This document shows, one piece after another, positions 55,169 through 64,000 of a DNA stretch of 64,000 nucleotides. The notes beneath the pieces are model-generated. The model saw nothing but the letters and a program-made list of their open reading frames with translations, had not been told where the DNA came from and made no database searches. The position numbers were made by a program, and so were the translations under genes. Position 1 is the stretch's first letter, and each line of letters starts with the position of its first letter. This DNA comes from CALAMC01 sp964459465 (GTDB taxonomy: Bacteria; Zixibacteria; MSB-5A5; GN15; PGXB01), in contig CAYWLR010000012.1 of NCBI GenBank assembly GCA_964459465.1, forward strand, positions 1-64,000, written 5' to 3'.

Positions 55169-56767
55169 TCAGCGTTTCCAGAAAGACGGTCGAAGTGCGA
55201 GTAAAATGGTAAAAAGCTCCAGGCGACCCAGTAGCATAAGAATCACCAGCACCCATTTGCCGGGAATCGGTATCCAGGCGTAAGTCTGGGTGGAGCCGAC
55301 GCCGGATAAACCCGGACCGATATTGCCAAGGGCCGCCACCGAAGCCGAGGCCGCCGTGAGCAGGTCGGGAATGAAAAGAGTAAGAAGGCAGGTTCCGACG
55401 ACAAAGGTTACCATGAAGAGCATGAAAAAGGCTCCGATACTGATCACCTGTTTTTCTTCCATACTCATGCCGCCGACTTTCAGGGGGGCGATGGCATGAG
55501 GGGAAATCATCGTTTTAAGCTCCCGCCATCCGGTTTTAAGGATAACCATGATACGGATCATTTTCATCCCGCCGCCGGTTGACCCGGCACACCCTCCCCA
55601 GAACATTAAAATAAGGAGAGTGAAGCGTAACAAATCCGGCCAGATGTCGAAATCGGCGGTGCCGAAGCCGGTGGTTGTGGTAATCGAGACGACCTGGAAA
55701 GCGGACCGCCGAAAGGCCCCGTAAAGCGTCGAAACTTTATCGGCTTCATTTTGCACATGCCGGTCAAATTCTTCATATGAAGCAGGGTTATGGCGGAAGT
55801 GATCGGTTGCCTGATAGGCCGGTTTGGTTCCGGCCAGGTACAAAATGCCGGTCGCCACGATTATGGTTATGATTATCGTCCCGGTGTAAAAGTGCAATTC
55901 ACGGTTGTTTTTGAAGTCGACGAAATTTTTACGCAGAACGCGGTAGTGTACCATAAAATTCACGCCGGCCAGGAACATGAAAATGGTTATAATCCAATCG
56001 ATGAAATGGCTGTTATAATGGCCCACCGAGGCGTTTTTGGTCGAGAACCCGCCGGTAGCCATAGTGGCGAAAGTGTGACAAAGGGCGTCGAACCAATCCA
56101 TGCCGCCTAACATCAGCAAGATGGCCTCGATGCCTGACAAAAGGACATAGACACCCCACAAGATGGCCGCCGTTTGCGTCAGGCGGGGTTGAATACGTTC
56201 GGGCGACGGTCCCGGTACTTCGCCGCGAAACATATGGTATCCTGAAATCCCCATGGCGGGGAAGATGGCGATGGCCAAAGTAATAATGCCCATGCCGCCC
56301 AGCCAATGGGTGAGACTTCTCCAGAACAAAATACCTTTAGGCATAATCTCAATGTCATTGAAAATTGTCGCACCGGTCGTTGTAAAGCCGCTGCATATTT
56401 CGAAATAAGCGTCGGTGAAAGCCCGCAATAGATTCATACTGCCATGGTCATTATTGAAAATAAAATAAATAAAAAGAGGCAGGCTTCCGATGAATGCCAG
56501 TGTCACCCAGCCCACGGAAACGATGGCAAAGCCTTCTCTGATACCCTCCAATGGGCGATTAGACTTGAAACGACGGGTTAAAATGAATCCTGAAGTTAAT
56601 GATATCAGGATGGCCACAATAAATCCGACCGTTTCTGGTTTTTGGAATAAATCCAGAATAGATTCAGGAAGGTCATAGACAATCGCGATAGTCAGGGGAA
56701 TGAGCATGATTACGGCCATGACCATCATCAGCCGTCCGGTGACATAGAATACGACTTTTTTATCCAT
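55169..56767 (-). CDS. trkH: Trk-type potassium uptake channel subunit
   Basis: 532 residues with about ten membrane helices. The four selectivity-filter loops are visible: CSGFTTTGAT, ATMATGGFST, SITTTTGFGT and NIGPGLSG. CAGSTGGGMK is the conserved loop after the third repeat. It imports K+ together with the cytoplasmic gating subunit TrkA, whose gene lies 11 bases upstream. The conserved HWLGGMG segment is present in the first pore repeat. Confidence 0.95.
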   Translation of the reverse strand: MDKKVVFYVTGRLMMVMAVIMLIPLTIAIVYDLPESILDLFQKPETVGFIVAILISLTSGFILTRRFKSNRPLEGIREGFAIVSVGWVTLAFIGSLPLFIYFIFNNDHGSMNLLRAFTDAYFEICSGFTTTGATIFNDIEIMPKGILFWRSLTHWLGGMGIITLAIAIFPAMGISGYHMFRGEVPGPSPERIQPRLTQTAAILWGVYVLLSGIEAILLMLGGMDWFDALCHTFATMATGGFSTKNASVGHYNSHFIDWIITIFMFLAGVNFMVHYRVLRKNFVDFKNNRELHFYTGTIIITIIVATGILYLAGTKPAYQATDHFRHNPASYEEFDRHVQNEADKVSTLYGAFRRSAFQVVSITTTTGFGTADFDIWPDLLRFTLLILMFWGGCAGSTGGGMKMIRIMVILKTGWRELKTMISPHAIAPLKVGGMSMEEKQVISIGAFFMLFMVTFVVGTCLLTLFIPDLLTAASASVAALGNIGPGLSGVGSTQTYAWIPIPGKWVLVILMLLGRLELFTILLALRPSFWKR

Positions 56768-56778
56768 AGGCGGGTTTT

Positions 56779-58134
56779 TCAGCGAGCCTTGAATAGTTTG
56801 CGGACACGGGCGGCGTTTTTAGAGTGCGTGATGACGATCATTTTATCGCCCGGTTCAACCACAGTATTGCCATCGGGAATAATCATCTCGTCGCCTCGGA
56901 GGAGTGTCCCGACAATCGTTCCCTTTTGCATTTTGCTTCGGATATGTTGAAGCGGTTTGCCAGTGATGGGGCTGTCTGTATCGACGGTCAGGCGCAAAGC
57001 CTCGATATCGAGATTTCGGATGCGGACGATTCGTCCGATTTGTCCCCGGTGGATTTTTTCGAGGATATTATTAGCGATGGCCAGCCGGGGATGAATGACG
57101 TGGTCGATGCCGATGGATTTGAACAGCCGGTCATGACGGACGTCGCTAATGACGGCGATCACTTCGCGGGCCCCCTCGGCCTTGGCCAGAAGCGACGACA
57201 TGACATTACTGTCGGTTTCCTTGTCGGCGGCGATAAAAAAGTCGGCGTTGCGGATATAGACTTCCTGTAAAATGGCGGCATCGGTGGCATCGCCGTGAAT
57301 AATATCGACGTCGTTTAAAATATCCGCCGCCTGCCGGCCATGTTCATAATCAGGGTCAATCAGGACGACTTTTTCGACCATGTCTTTGACTTGGCTGGCG
57401 AGTTGAATGGCGGTCAGGCTTGTCCCGGCAATTATCACATTGCGGGCCTCTTTTCGGGATCTTCCGAATAAATTAAGGAAGGCCTCAAGCGAGGACCGCG
57501 GGAAAATTCCGAACATATCGTCTTCCGGTTCGATAATATAATCGCCGTCGGGGATAATGGCTTCACCTTTGCGGATGGCGGCAATGAACAACAGGGGGTG
57601 CTGGGCGGTTTCCTTGCGAATGTCTCTAAGAGTTTTGCCAACCAGGGGCATATCCCTGCGCACGCGATAGCCGCGCATAAGGACGTTGCCCTCATGAAAA
57701 TTGACGGCATCGGTGGCGCCGGGTGTTTCAACAAACTGGGTAATGGCGTCCACGAGAACCGCTTCAGGGTCGGTCACGAGCGTCACGCCCAGTTTTTTTA
57801 AATCAAAAATCCCGGCTCCCTCTCGAAATTCGCTCGAACGAATTCTCGCGATACGACGTTCCACACCGTATTGCTGGGCAATGGCACAAATGACTATATT
57901 ATGCTCGTCGAAAGAGGTTACGGCGACAACCATGTCGGCGTCTTTAATACCGGCCGTTTCCAAAAGAGCCGGCGAAGTGCCGTTACCGCACAGAATCTGA
58001 ATATCGGTGCGATTGCGGATTTGTTCGTAAGTGGCTGTTTCTTTTTCGATTAAGACGATGTCGTGGTTTTCATGGCGCAGTTGCTCGGCCAAACTGAACC
58101 CGACTACCCCGCCGCCAACAATAATAATCCTCAT
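56779..58134 (-). CDS. trkA: Trk potassium uptake regulatory subunit
   Basis: 451 residues with two RCK halves. The first Rossmann domain starts MRIIIVGGGVVGFSLAEQL with the acidic E35-region (VLIEKE), followed by TrkA-C (about 145-225). The second begins NVIIAGTSLTAIQLA (about 231) and ends with a second TrkA-C (EALRLTVDTDSPITGKPL). It binds NAD(H)/ATP and gates TrkH. It is first in the run on the minus strand, with trkH directly behind it. Confidence 0.95.
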   Translation of the reverse strand: MRIIIVGGGVVGFSLAEQLRHENHDIVLIEKETATYEQIRNRTDIQILCGNGTSPALLETAGIKDADMVVAVTSFDEHNIVICAIAQQYGVERRIARIRSSEFREGAGIFDLKKLGVTLVTDPEAVLVDAITQFVETPGATDAVNFHEGNVLMRGYRVRRDMPLVGKTLRDIRKETAQHPLLFIAAIRKGEAIIPDGDYIIEPEDDMFGIFPRSSLEAFLNLFGRSRKEARNVIIAGTSLTAIQLASQVKDMVEKVVLIDPDYEHGRQAADILNDVDIIHGDATDAAILQEVYIRNADFFIAADKETDSNVMSSLLAKAEGAREVIAVISDVRHDRLFKSIGIDHVIHPRLAIANNILEKIHRGQIGRIVRIRNLDIEALRLTVDTDSPITGKPLQHIRSKMQKGTIVGTLLRGDEMIIPDGNTVVEPGDKMIVITHSKNAARVRKLFKAR

Positions 58135-58289
58135 AGGTACCAGTCATCCCCGGTTTAAAACCAGATTTTCAGCATTTTATCAGAGGGGGGCGCCAAAGTC
58201 AACAACAAATGCTGACCGGCTGCCGCCATGATTTTCACAGCCTTAAGGAAATTGACTTAGTATAAGTTTTTATTTAATTTATATAAATC

Positions 58290-59294
58290 ATGAAGACAAT
58301 ATACATATTATTGTCGGCCGCAATAACTTTGAGCTTGCTATCGAAGTGTGACCGTGACCACCATGCGAGTGAGGATATCCCGGAGGCGATTTGCACCAAG
58401 GAAAATCAAACCCGGATCGATTTGAATACTCCTGAAGTCATGGTTGCCGATTGGGGAACGCCGGTTCGTATCGGTGACCCGATTAACACCTATTGCCCGG
58501 CCGATGCCATCGAAATTTCGGCCGACGGGCAGTATCTTTATATGATGTTCACGACCGATATTCTCGAGAATATGACTCCCGCCGAAATTCTGGCCAAATC
58601 GAATAACACTTATCGCGCCCGACGCATTGGCGGTCCGGGGGATTTTGACACGCCGGTTTTTTATGATCTGGGCAAAGGGACCAACGGTTCCCTTGATGGA
58701 GAATTGAGTTTCACGGCCGATGGTTCGAAAGTGTATTTTCACTCTAACCGGGCGGCCAATATGGGATATCAGGCCGACCCGTTTGTGGAGGATTTTCTTG
58801 ATATATATGTTGCCGACATTGTCAATGGTGAGCCACAGGCGGGTGTAAACCTGGGGCCGCCGGTCAATTCCATTTATGCCGACGGCGAGCACGCCATTCA
58901 TCCCGACGGCCAGACATTGTATTTTGCCTCACGGAGATACAACAACGCCAACTACCCGGATATATGGAAGTCGGTCTATAACGGTTCATCATGGAGCGAC
59001 CCGGTCAATCTCGGGAGCCCGATCAATTCAATTTTCTCCGATCTGCAACCCACTTTTACGCCCGACGGTGACACCATGTATTATGCTTCGGACCGCAACC
59101 CCGTGGTGGGTATGGCCATTTATCGCAGTGTCCGAGCCGGCGATAATTGGGGGACGCCGGAACTGGTAATCAGGGGTATTGTCGGGGAACCATCTCTGAC
59201 CGCCGATGGGCAACTCATGTATTTCGTGCATGTTCTGCGGGACGCCGAGGGCAATTTCGATGCCGATGTCTGGTATGTTGAAAGAACGCGATAA
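58290..59294 (+). CDS. Exported PD40/TolB-like beta-propeller protein
   Basis: 334 residues. A short N-terminal hydrophobic segment (IYILLSAAITLSLLSKC) suggests a signal peptide, possibly lipoprotein, though Lys before the Cys is unusual. The rest shows at least five PD40-type blades with the S-x-D-G-x-x-L/M-Y-F pattern (AIEISADGQYLYMMF, ELSFTADGSKVYFHS, HPDGQTLYFASRR, TFTPDGDTMYYASD, SLTADGQLMYFVH). Similar propellers occur in OmpA-associated and peptidoglycan-associated proteins. It stands alone, before a gene that starts five bases after its stop. Confidence 0.8.
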   Translation: MKTIYILLSAAITLSLLSKCDRDHHASEDIPEAICTKENQTRIDLNTPEVMVADWGTPVRIGDPINTYCPADAIEISADGQYLYMMFTTDILENMTPAEILAKSNNTYRARRIGGPGDFDTPVFYDLGKGTNGSLDGELSFTADGSKVYFHSNRAANMGYQADPFVEDFLDIYVADIVNGEPQAGVNLGPPVNSIYADGEHAIHPDGQTLYFASRRYNNANYPDIWKSVYNGSSWSDPVNLGSPINSIFSDLQPTFTPDGDTMYYASDRNPVVGMAIYRSVRAGDNWGTPELVIRGIVGEPSLTADGQLMYFVHVLRDAEGNFDADVWYVERTR

Positions 59295-59298
59295 TACC

Positions 59299-60396
59299 AT
59301 GAAGAAGATTGCCATCCCGGTCGTGATATTCTTATGTTTTGCCGGGCTCTATTACGGTATCGCTCTGCTTTCGGGGGATAATGCCTTTTTCAAACCGGTC
59401 TGGGATATTCAGCATTATGTAAATATTTCGGAAACCGGTTATGAAGTTCATCCCTGCACGCCCCATGACTATCCCCCCGGCGAAGTGTGCGGCAATGTCG
59501 GCTGGTATCCCGGCTGGCCGCTGGTCATGAAGATTTTTCGCCCCCTGTTCGGAGGGTCAACGAAAGCGACTTATATTGTCCTGGCCGCGTTGTTTGCATT
59601 GGCTGGATTTATTTTATTGCATCGTTTTGTGGAGAAGATGTCGGGCCGCACGGCGGCCATATTTGCCACGGCGGCGTTGGCCGGCTCGCCGGCCGGATTC
59701 TATCTTCTGACCGGTTTTCCCTATGCGCTCCACCTGTTTTTATTTATGCTGTACATACATTTATTCTATTACGGAAACGGTTCTATCCGCGATGCCGCCC
59801 TGGTAATCATCGCCGTCGCCCTGACCCTGACTTATCCGACCGGTGTTTTGTTTGCATTAATCCCATTTACATCATCAATCGCCGGGCATATGGGGTCAAA
59901 AAGGCTGTCATTTAATGTGAAAACAGTTGGCAAAGCCATTATTATCGGAGTTCTGCCGTTCGTATTCGGGCTTTTGGCGCTTTGGGTGTACTTTTATTTT
60001 CGTTTCGACAATTTTTTTGTGCAGATGGATTTTCAGGCGAGGTATCAAAGGGTATGGTCTTTCCCACTGACCGTTATTTATAAAAGCCTGATAAATTACC
60101 CGGTTACATCGCCGGAAAACCTGGTTTTAATCTGGTATGGCCTGGCGCTCATTATATTTGCGCCGTACAAAATAAAAATCGAACTTTGGGTTCTGGCCAT
60201 CGCACTGTATTTGTTTTCCCCCGGCACCGGGACGACCATGTCTATCTATCGGCATTTTCTCGCGATATTCCCCATTTATATGATAGTAGGCGTATCGTCA
60301 CGGCCCCGGTGGCTAAAAGCGACGTTTATCGCGTTGGGTCTGGGCATTTCTTTGATATGGCTGTTTCCGACGTATCTTGAATTTAAACTGATTTGA
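59299..60396 (+). CDS. PIG-V-like polytopic mannosyltransferase candidate
   Basis: About 365 residues with around nine membrane helices. The N-terminal loop (KPVWDIQHYVNISETGYEV...GWYPGWPLVMKIF) contains the W-D-x-x-H-Y-x-x-I-x-x-x-G-Y pattern of PIG-V/GT76-type lipid-linked mannosyltransferases. Such enzymes use polyprenyl-phosphate sugars on the outer face of the membrane. Acceptor is unknown. I chose the ATG at 59299, since earlier in-frame starts lie inside the preceding gene. It starts five bases after the PD40 gene, so the two are probably one operon. Confidence 0.65.
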   Translation: MKKIAIPVVIFLCFAGLYYGIALLSGDNAFFKPVWDIQHYVNISETGYEVHPCTPHDYPPGEVCGNVGWYPGWPLVMKIFRPLFGGSTKATYIVLAALFALAGFILLHRFVEKMSGRTAAIFATAALAGSPAGFYLLTGFPYALHLFLFMLYIHLFYYGNGSIRDAALVIIAVALTLTYPTGVLFALIPFTSSIAGHMGSKRLSFNVKTVGKAIIIGVLPFVFGLLALWVYFYFRFDNFFVQMDFQARYQRVWSFPLTVIYKSLINYPVTSPENLVLIWYGLALIIFAPYKIKIELWVLAIALYLFSPGTGTTMSIYRHFLAIFPIYMIVGVSSRPRWLKATFIALGLGISLIWLFPTYLEFKLI

Positions 60397-60510
60397 ATCA
60401 TCGCCGTTTTTTAAAGGGATGTATAAACAATTATTCGAGCGCGGGTTGCCATAACGTGACCGATTATGTATTTTAACGGTTTGAAACGCATGAAGAAGGA
60501 AATAATTGAC

Positions 60511-62847
60511 ATGAAAAAGATCATAATTTGTTGTTTGCTGATAATATTTGTAATTGGAGTTGCCGCCGCCGGAGCCGGGGAGAAGACTATTCGATTCGCC
60601 TATTTCGAAGCGGGGGATTATTATCTCAACAAGGTTTTTTCGCGCGAATTCAAGGAGCAACTGCGTCTGTTGAAACCCGACAGTCTCGAAATTATCTTTG
60701 AGCCCTATGGTTATCAATCGGCCGAATGGGATCGTCAACGTTGTCGAGTGATGGCGCGGGATCTGGCTCGTATGAAAAATATCGATATGGTGTTGGCGGT
60801 CGGGCCGTGGGTGGTCGAAGACCTGCTTGCCGCCGATTTTGACCGTCCGATAATCGCCCTGGAACAATATGCCGTATGGGAGCGCGGCCTGGTTGATAAG
60901 GCGGGGCGACCCATTGCGGACAACCTGACCATCAATGTCCAGCCGCTTCAAATAGACAAAGATTTGCAGCTTTTAGGCCGCTTGTTTTCGCCAAAAAAAG
61001 TGGGCATGTTTTATTTCCCATCTGGCGACGAATTCGAGAAAGTCAAGAGCCGGGCCGAGAAAGCTGTCGCCCAATACGGAGCCGAATTGATCGCGCCATA
61101 TGATACCACCGCCTCCGGCATGTTCAGCCATTTTGGTTCGTACACCCAGGTCGTGCGCCGGGTCGATGCGTTGTATCTTCCGCCAATGTACAGCATGCAC
61201 CTGGATCAGATGAATCAGTTCATCGAGAATACCCGCTATGATCGTCTGCCAACCGTAACGGCCGAAGGCTTTCTGACCGTGGAAAAAGGGATTGCCGCTT
61301 CCGGCCAGCAACGCGCCTATATTCAGCTGGCCCGATTTGCGGCGCATAAGACGCTGAAAATTATTAATGGAGCCACTCCGGCCGATCTTCCGACCATATA
61401 TGAGCCGGGCGAGCAAATTTGTCTCAACGAAACGACCCTCAATCGTTTGAACCGGGAATTGCCGCGCCGGATAATGAAAGATGCCGCAATTGTCCGAGCG
61501 CCGGCGGCCGATACCATGCTTGTTTATACATTATCGCAGGCAATCGAGGCGGCGTTGCATGATAATTCCGGGCATCAGGCGATATTGAGGCGTTTTGATC
61601 AAGCCGCCGCATCGGCACGAAATGCCCATAATGTCTATTGGCCCGAACTCGAAATCAGCGCCGGAATGGCAGCGGCCGACGAGAATTATCCGGCCGCCTT
61701 GTATAACCCGATATTGAATCGTAAGTATTTCGCCGCGATCGACCTGGAACAGACGTTGTTCTCATATTCGGCTTTGAAAACCGTCGGGGCCGCCAAAAAG
61801 GATATTGAATTGTCCAGACTGGACGCCGGGCAGGAACGACTAAAACTCAAGCAGGCCGTCGTCTCCGCATATCTGGCGGTTCTGGCCGCCGAAGAAAAAA
61901 TAAGTCGTCTCGAGGAATTGCTTAACCGGATTCGACAGTACCGTGAGAATGCCCGACTCGATGCCTTCATGAGGGGCAGGGATACTTCCGACGTCTATAT
62001 CTTTGAATCATACTTCATCGGCACGGAATTGGATTGTCGCCGCGCCCGGATGGACCGTGATATCGCCCGTATCATTCTGGGCACGCTGTTAAACAGGCCG
62101 GATCACGACAACATAATTCTGGACAAGTCCGAGTTCGCAGCCGATGTCATGGTGCTGATGACGAATAAATATGAAAGCTACATAAGCGACGCGCGTCTGA
62201 AACGGGCGCTGGAAGACTATTTTGTGCGGGCCGCGACGGGCAAATCGATCGGGTTGGAGCAGTATTCGTTACGCCTTGAATCTCAAAGGGATCGCATTGC
62301 CGCAAATAAAGGGTGGTTCTGGCCGGAGGTTTCGCTCCGGGCCGGGCTGTCAACGGGAGAGCAATTTTTCGATGATCCCGATGACCCGCACACGATCTGG
62401 AGCATCGGCGGTTTATTGCGCTGGCCGTTGCATTTATGGGGCAAAAGCAGAAATGAGGGCAGGGCGCTTCGGTACGAAATGGAATCGCTGGAGTATGCCA
62501 AAGACAGTTTGCGATTCGCGGTAGCCGAAAAGGTCCAAACCAGATTATATGAATTTTTGGCTTGTTTGGATATACTCCCTGGCGTATTTGATCATCGTCG
62601 CACGGTCAAGGCCGGATTGGAGGACTTTTATAAATCATATTCCGAAGGCACTCTCGCGACGGGGGATATGGCCGTGATGCTGGATAAATATATCGCCTCC
62701 GAAATCCGGGCCGCCGCCGGCATCTATGATTTTTATTTGAAGTACAACGACCTGATGGGCGCCGCCGGAACCGGGTATCTGGTCCACGGTTCCAACGAAG
62801 AAAATGAATTTTATTTCGGGCTCGAGAAGTATCTCGGAATAAGATAA
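60511..62847 (+). CDS. Fusion of ABC-type periplasmic binding domain and TolC-like outer-membrane channel
   Basis: About 778 residues. The signal peptide starts MKKIIICCLLIIFVIGVAA. Residues ~25-320 resemble an ABC_sub_bind periplasmic binding fold (DMVLAVGPWVVEDLL, PIIALEQ, GMFYFPSGDEFEKVK, RVDALYLPPM, PTVTAEGFLTVEKG-I-A). From about 345 the protein is TolC-like: YTLSQAIEAALHDNSGHQAI is the usual start of an outer-membrane efflux protein, with two long coiled repeats (LKLKQAVVSAYLAVLAAEEKIS; LRFAVAEKVQTRLYEFLACLD) and strands. The fusion would place a ligand sensor at the channel's periplasmic mouth. The ATG at 60511 has an AAGGA Shine-Dalgarno ten bases upstream. No inner-membrane pump gene lies next to it in the window. 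Confidence 0.75.
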   Translation: MKKIIICCLLIIFVIGVAAAGAGEKTIRFAYFEAGDYYLNKVFSREFKEQLRLLKPDSLEIIFEPYGYQSAEWDRQRCRVMARDLARMKNIDMVLAVGPWVVEDLLAADFDRPIIALEQYAVWERGLVDKAGRPIADNLTINVQPLQIDKDLQLLGRLFSPKKVGMFYFPSGDEFEKVKSRAEKAVAQYGAELIAPYDTTASGMFSHFGSYTQVVRRVDALYLPPMYSMHLDQMNQFIENTRYDRLPTVTAEGFLTVEKGIAASGQQRAYIQLARFAAHKTLKIINGATPADLPTIYEPGEQICLNETTLNRLNRELPRRIMKDAAIVRAPAADTMLVYTLSQAIEAALHDNSGHQAILRRFDQAAASARNAHNVYWPELEISAGMAAADENYPAALYNPILNRKYFAAIDLEQTLFSYSALKTVGAAKKDIELSRLDAGQERLKLKQAVVSAYLAVLAAEEKISRLEELLNRIRQYRENARLDAFMRGRDTSDVYIFESYFIGTELDCRRARMDRDIARIILGTLLNRPDHDNIILDKSEFAADVMVLMTNKYESYISDARLKRALEDYFVRAATGKSIGLEQYSLRLESQRDRIAANKGWFWPEVSLRAGLSTGEQFFDDPDDPHTIWSIGGLLRWPLHLWGKSRNEGRALRYEMESLEYAKDSLRFAVAEKVQTRLYEFLACLDILPGVFDHRRTVKAGLEDFYKSYSEGTLATGDMAVMLDKYIASEIRAAAGIYDFYLKYNDLMGAAGTGYLVHGSNEENEFYFGLEKYLGIR

Positions 62848-62850
62848 CTC

Positions 62851-64000
62851 TTATTGCCAGTGTGTTTTGATATTAATAAACAGGGTCTTGTTTTCACGCC
62901 AGACAAAGAAGACGACTTCTCTGGGTTTATCCACCCCGATTTTTTCCAGTTGCGTTCTGGCTTCATCGACCGATGTCACTTTTCGCGAACCGATTGACTG
63001 AATAATATCGCCCGGTTGCATACCGCCGACCTCGGCCCAGCTTCCCGACTCGACTTCCTTGACAACCACACCCTTGAAGGATTGTCGGTCCAGATTATAG
63101 ATGTTATAGTCGGCGAAGACCATATCACGAATTTTGATATCGAAATTATCGTCGTTGTAGTCGGGAGCTTCGGAAGGAGTCAATGGTGAACGGGCCAGCG
63201 TTGCCCGAATATCCAGGGTATCGACGCGACCGTCTGTACGTCGCAGTATCGTGAATTCAACCTGCGTTCCGGCGCCCGATTCTGATATTTCCCTCTGGAA
63301 CAAGGCCAGGTTTTCCTCGCGGTCCACCAGGATATTTCCGCCGTTAAGCCTGATGATTATATCACCGGTTTCCAGTCCGGCCGAATCAGCGGGCGAGTCT
63401 TTGACGACCTCATTTATGATTATGCCGCCATTCAGCTTGAGACCCCAGAATTCGGCGATGTCGGTCGTCAGGGCCTGCAGATAAATGCCCAGCCAGCCGC
63501 GGTCAACTTTACCTTTTGTCGGCGGATTTTCGATCAACCTGTTGATTTTCCCGGCGTCGATCAATCCGAGAAGGGGCATAAAATCCTCGACCTGTGAAAA
63601 AGATTCCATCATCTGGGCCGGGCTTAATCCGGCATTGGCGGGGTTCTGGAGACGTCCCAATATACCGATGGCTTCGCCCGTGGAATCGTACAGGACCGAC
63701 CCGATTTCAAGATCGTTGTATCCGACCATGAGCACGAATCTTTCCGGTTCGGTGACAATGGCCGACACCATGCCAATGTCAGCCGCCAGCGACGGTTTAA
63801 CGAAATCCGGTAGCAGGGCAAAAATGGCCGTCCAGTCGCCGACTTTCAATGATGTTCGGGATTTAAAGGCAAGGAATTTGAACTTATTCTTCATATTTGT
63901 CCGTATTCGACAAAAACCAAGGCGGGTAAAACGGTCTATCCCGATGAAATCGGCGGGGTATGTTTTTCCGTCCATTGTCCGCACTTCGATGCTTTTCGGG
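62851..64000 (-). CDS. HtrA-like PDZ protein, probably catalytically inactive (5' end outside the window)
   Basis: The frame stays open to the window edge, so the N-terminus with signal peptide lies beyond it. What is visible: the last half of a trypsin-like domain (SIEVRTMDGKTYPADFIGIDRFTRLGFCRI...GSVLYDSTGEAIGILG) and two PDZ domains (about 130-265 and 280-375 of the visible part), with GWLGIYLQ and VKDSPADSAGLETGDIIIRLNG, then GGMQPGDIIQSIGSRKV. In active HtrA the segment aligned with RFTRLGF carries the catalytic Asp, and GNSGG carries the Ser; neither is present here. It may bind misfolded proteins without cutting them. The stop is four bases from the convergent channel-fusion gene. Confidence 0.75.
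   Translation of the reverse strand, partial: PKSIEVRTMDGKTYPADFIGIDRFTRLGFCRIRTNMKNKFKFLAFKSRTSLKVGDWTAIFALLPDFVKPSLAADIGMVSAIVTEPERFVLMVGYNDLEIGSVLYDSTGEAIGILGRLQNPANAGLSPAQMMESFSQVEDFMPLLGLIDAGKINRLIENPPTKGKVDRGWLGIYLQALTTDIAEFWGLKLNGGIIINEVVKDSPADSAGLETGDIIIRLNGGNILVDREENLALFQREISESGAGTQVEFTILRRTDGRVDTLDIRATLARSPLTPSEAPDYNDDNFDIKIRDMVFADYNIYNLDRQSFKGVVVKEVESGSWAEVGGMQPGDIIQSIGSRKVTSVDEARTQLEKIGVDKPREVVFFVWRENKTLFINIKTHWQ

Overview
The window looks like a chromosomal segment of an uncultured Gram-negative bacterium of the FCB superphylum, most likely Zixibacteria-like. This is an inference. It rests on many secreted proteins ending in a two-repeat dockerin with an N-L-L-D-I/V-L core, on two proteins with a type IX secretion (Por) type-A C-terminal tag (NYPNPFN), and on many lipoproteins and outer-membrane proteins. 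Gene density is high, codon use looks uniform, and I found no tRNA, rRNA, insertion sequence, phage or CRISPR array.

Layout. 1-8.6 kb is mixed housekeeping: a tandem-kinase membrane protein, a cohesin-like T9SS-tagged protein, a GT4 glycosyltransferase, Lgt, a radical SAM enzyme, a class II photolyase and a SIMPL protein. 9.0-11.0 kb and 14.4-23.5 kb carry four large exported dockerin proteins (beta-helix; thrombospondin-3 repeats; papain-like C1A protease; gingipain-like C25 protease). Between them lies an SPFH/zinc-ribbon gene pair on the minus strand.

23.56-46.67 kb is the centre of interest: a type VI secretion system (T6SS), bounded by terminators, with three good sigma70-like promoters that divide it into modules. 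(i) Cargo module: PAAR spike tip with an Ig-like tail, a putative HExxH metallopeptidase with a peptidoglycan-binding-like domain, a HEAT-repeat exported protein (possible immunity), a DUF1795/Eag-like chaperone, an Ig-like adaptor sharing the PAAR tail module, and an 830-residue multi-helix membrane protein resembling VasX/colicin-type toxins. (ii) Injection machine: a ClpV ATPase split into two overlapping genes, TssB, TssC, Hcp (Bacteroidota T6SSiii-like and flanked by hairpins), VgrG, TssE, TssF and TssG. (iii) Anchoring module: TssK, a TssL-like single-span protein, a shortened TssM-like GTPase with one membrane span, and a small exported protein. I see no TssA or TssJ. The combination suggests a T6SS intermediate between the classic (i) and Bacteroidota (iii) types.

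46.8-58.1 kb: a T9SS-tagged protein, then a minus-strand series encoding TrkA and TrkH (potassium uptake), a Ser/Thr kinase with PEGA-like periplasmic domains, two CsgG-like proteins, an outer-membrane barrel and a leucine-rich-repeat lipoprotein. The kinase-CsgG-barrel run looks like an envelope signalling or assembly unit. 58.3-64.0 kb: a beta-propeller exported protein, a PIG-V-like mannosyltransferase, a fusion of an ABC-type periplasmic binding domain with a TolC-like channel, and an HtrA-like PDZ protein that appears to lack catalytic residues and runs off the window edge.

All functional calls are from reading motifs by eye. No database search was possible.
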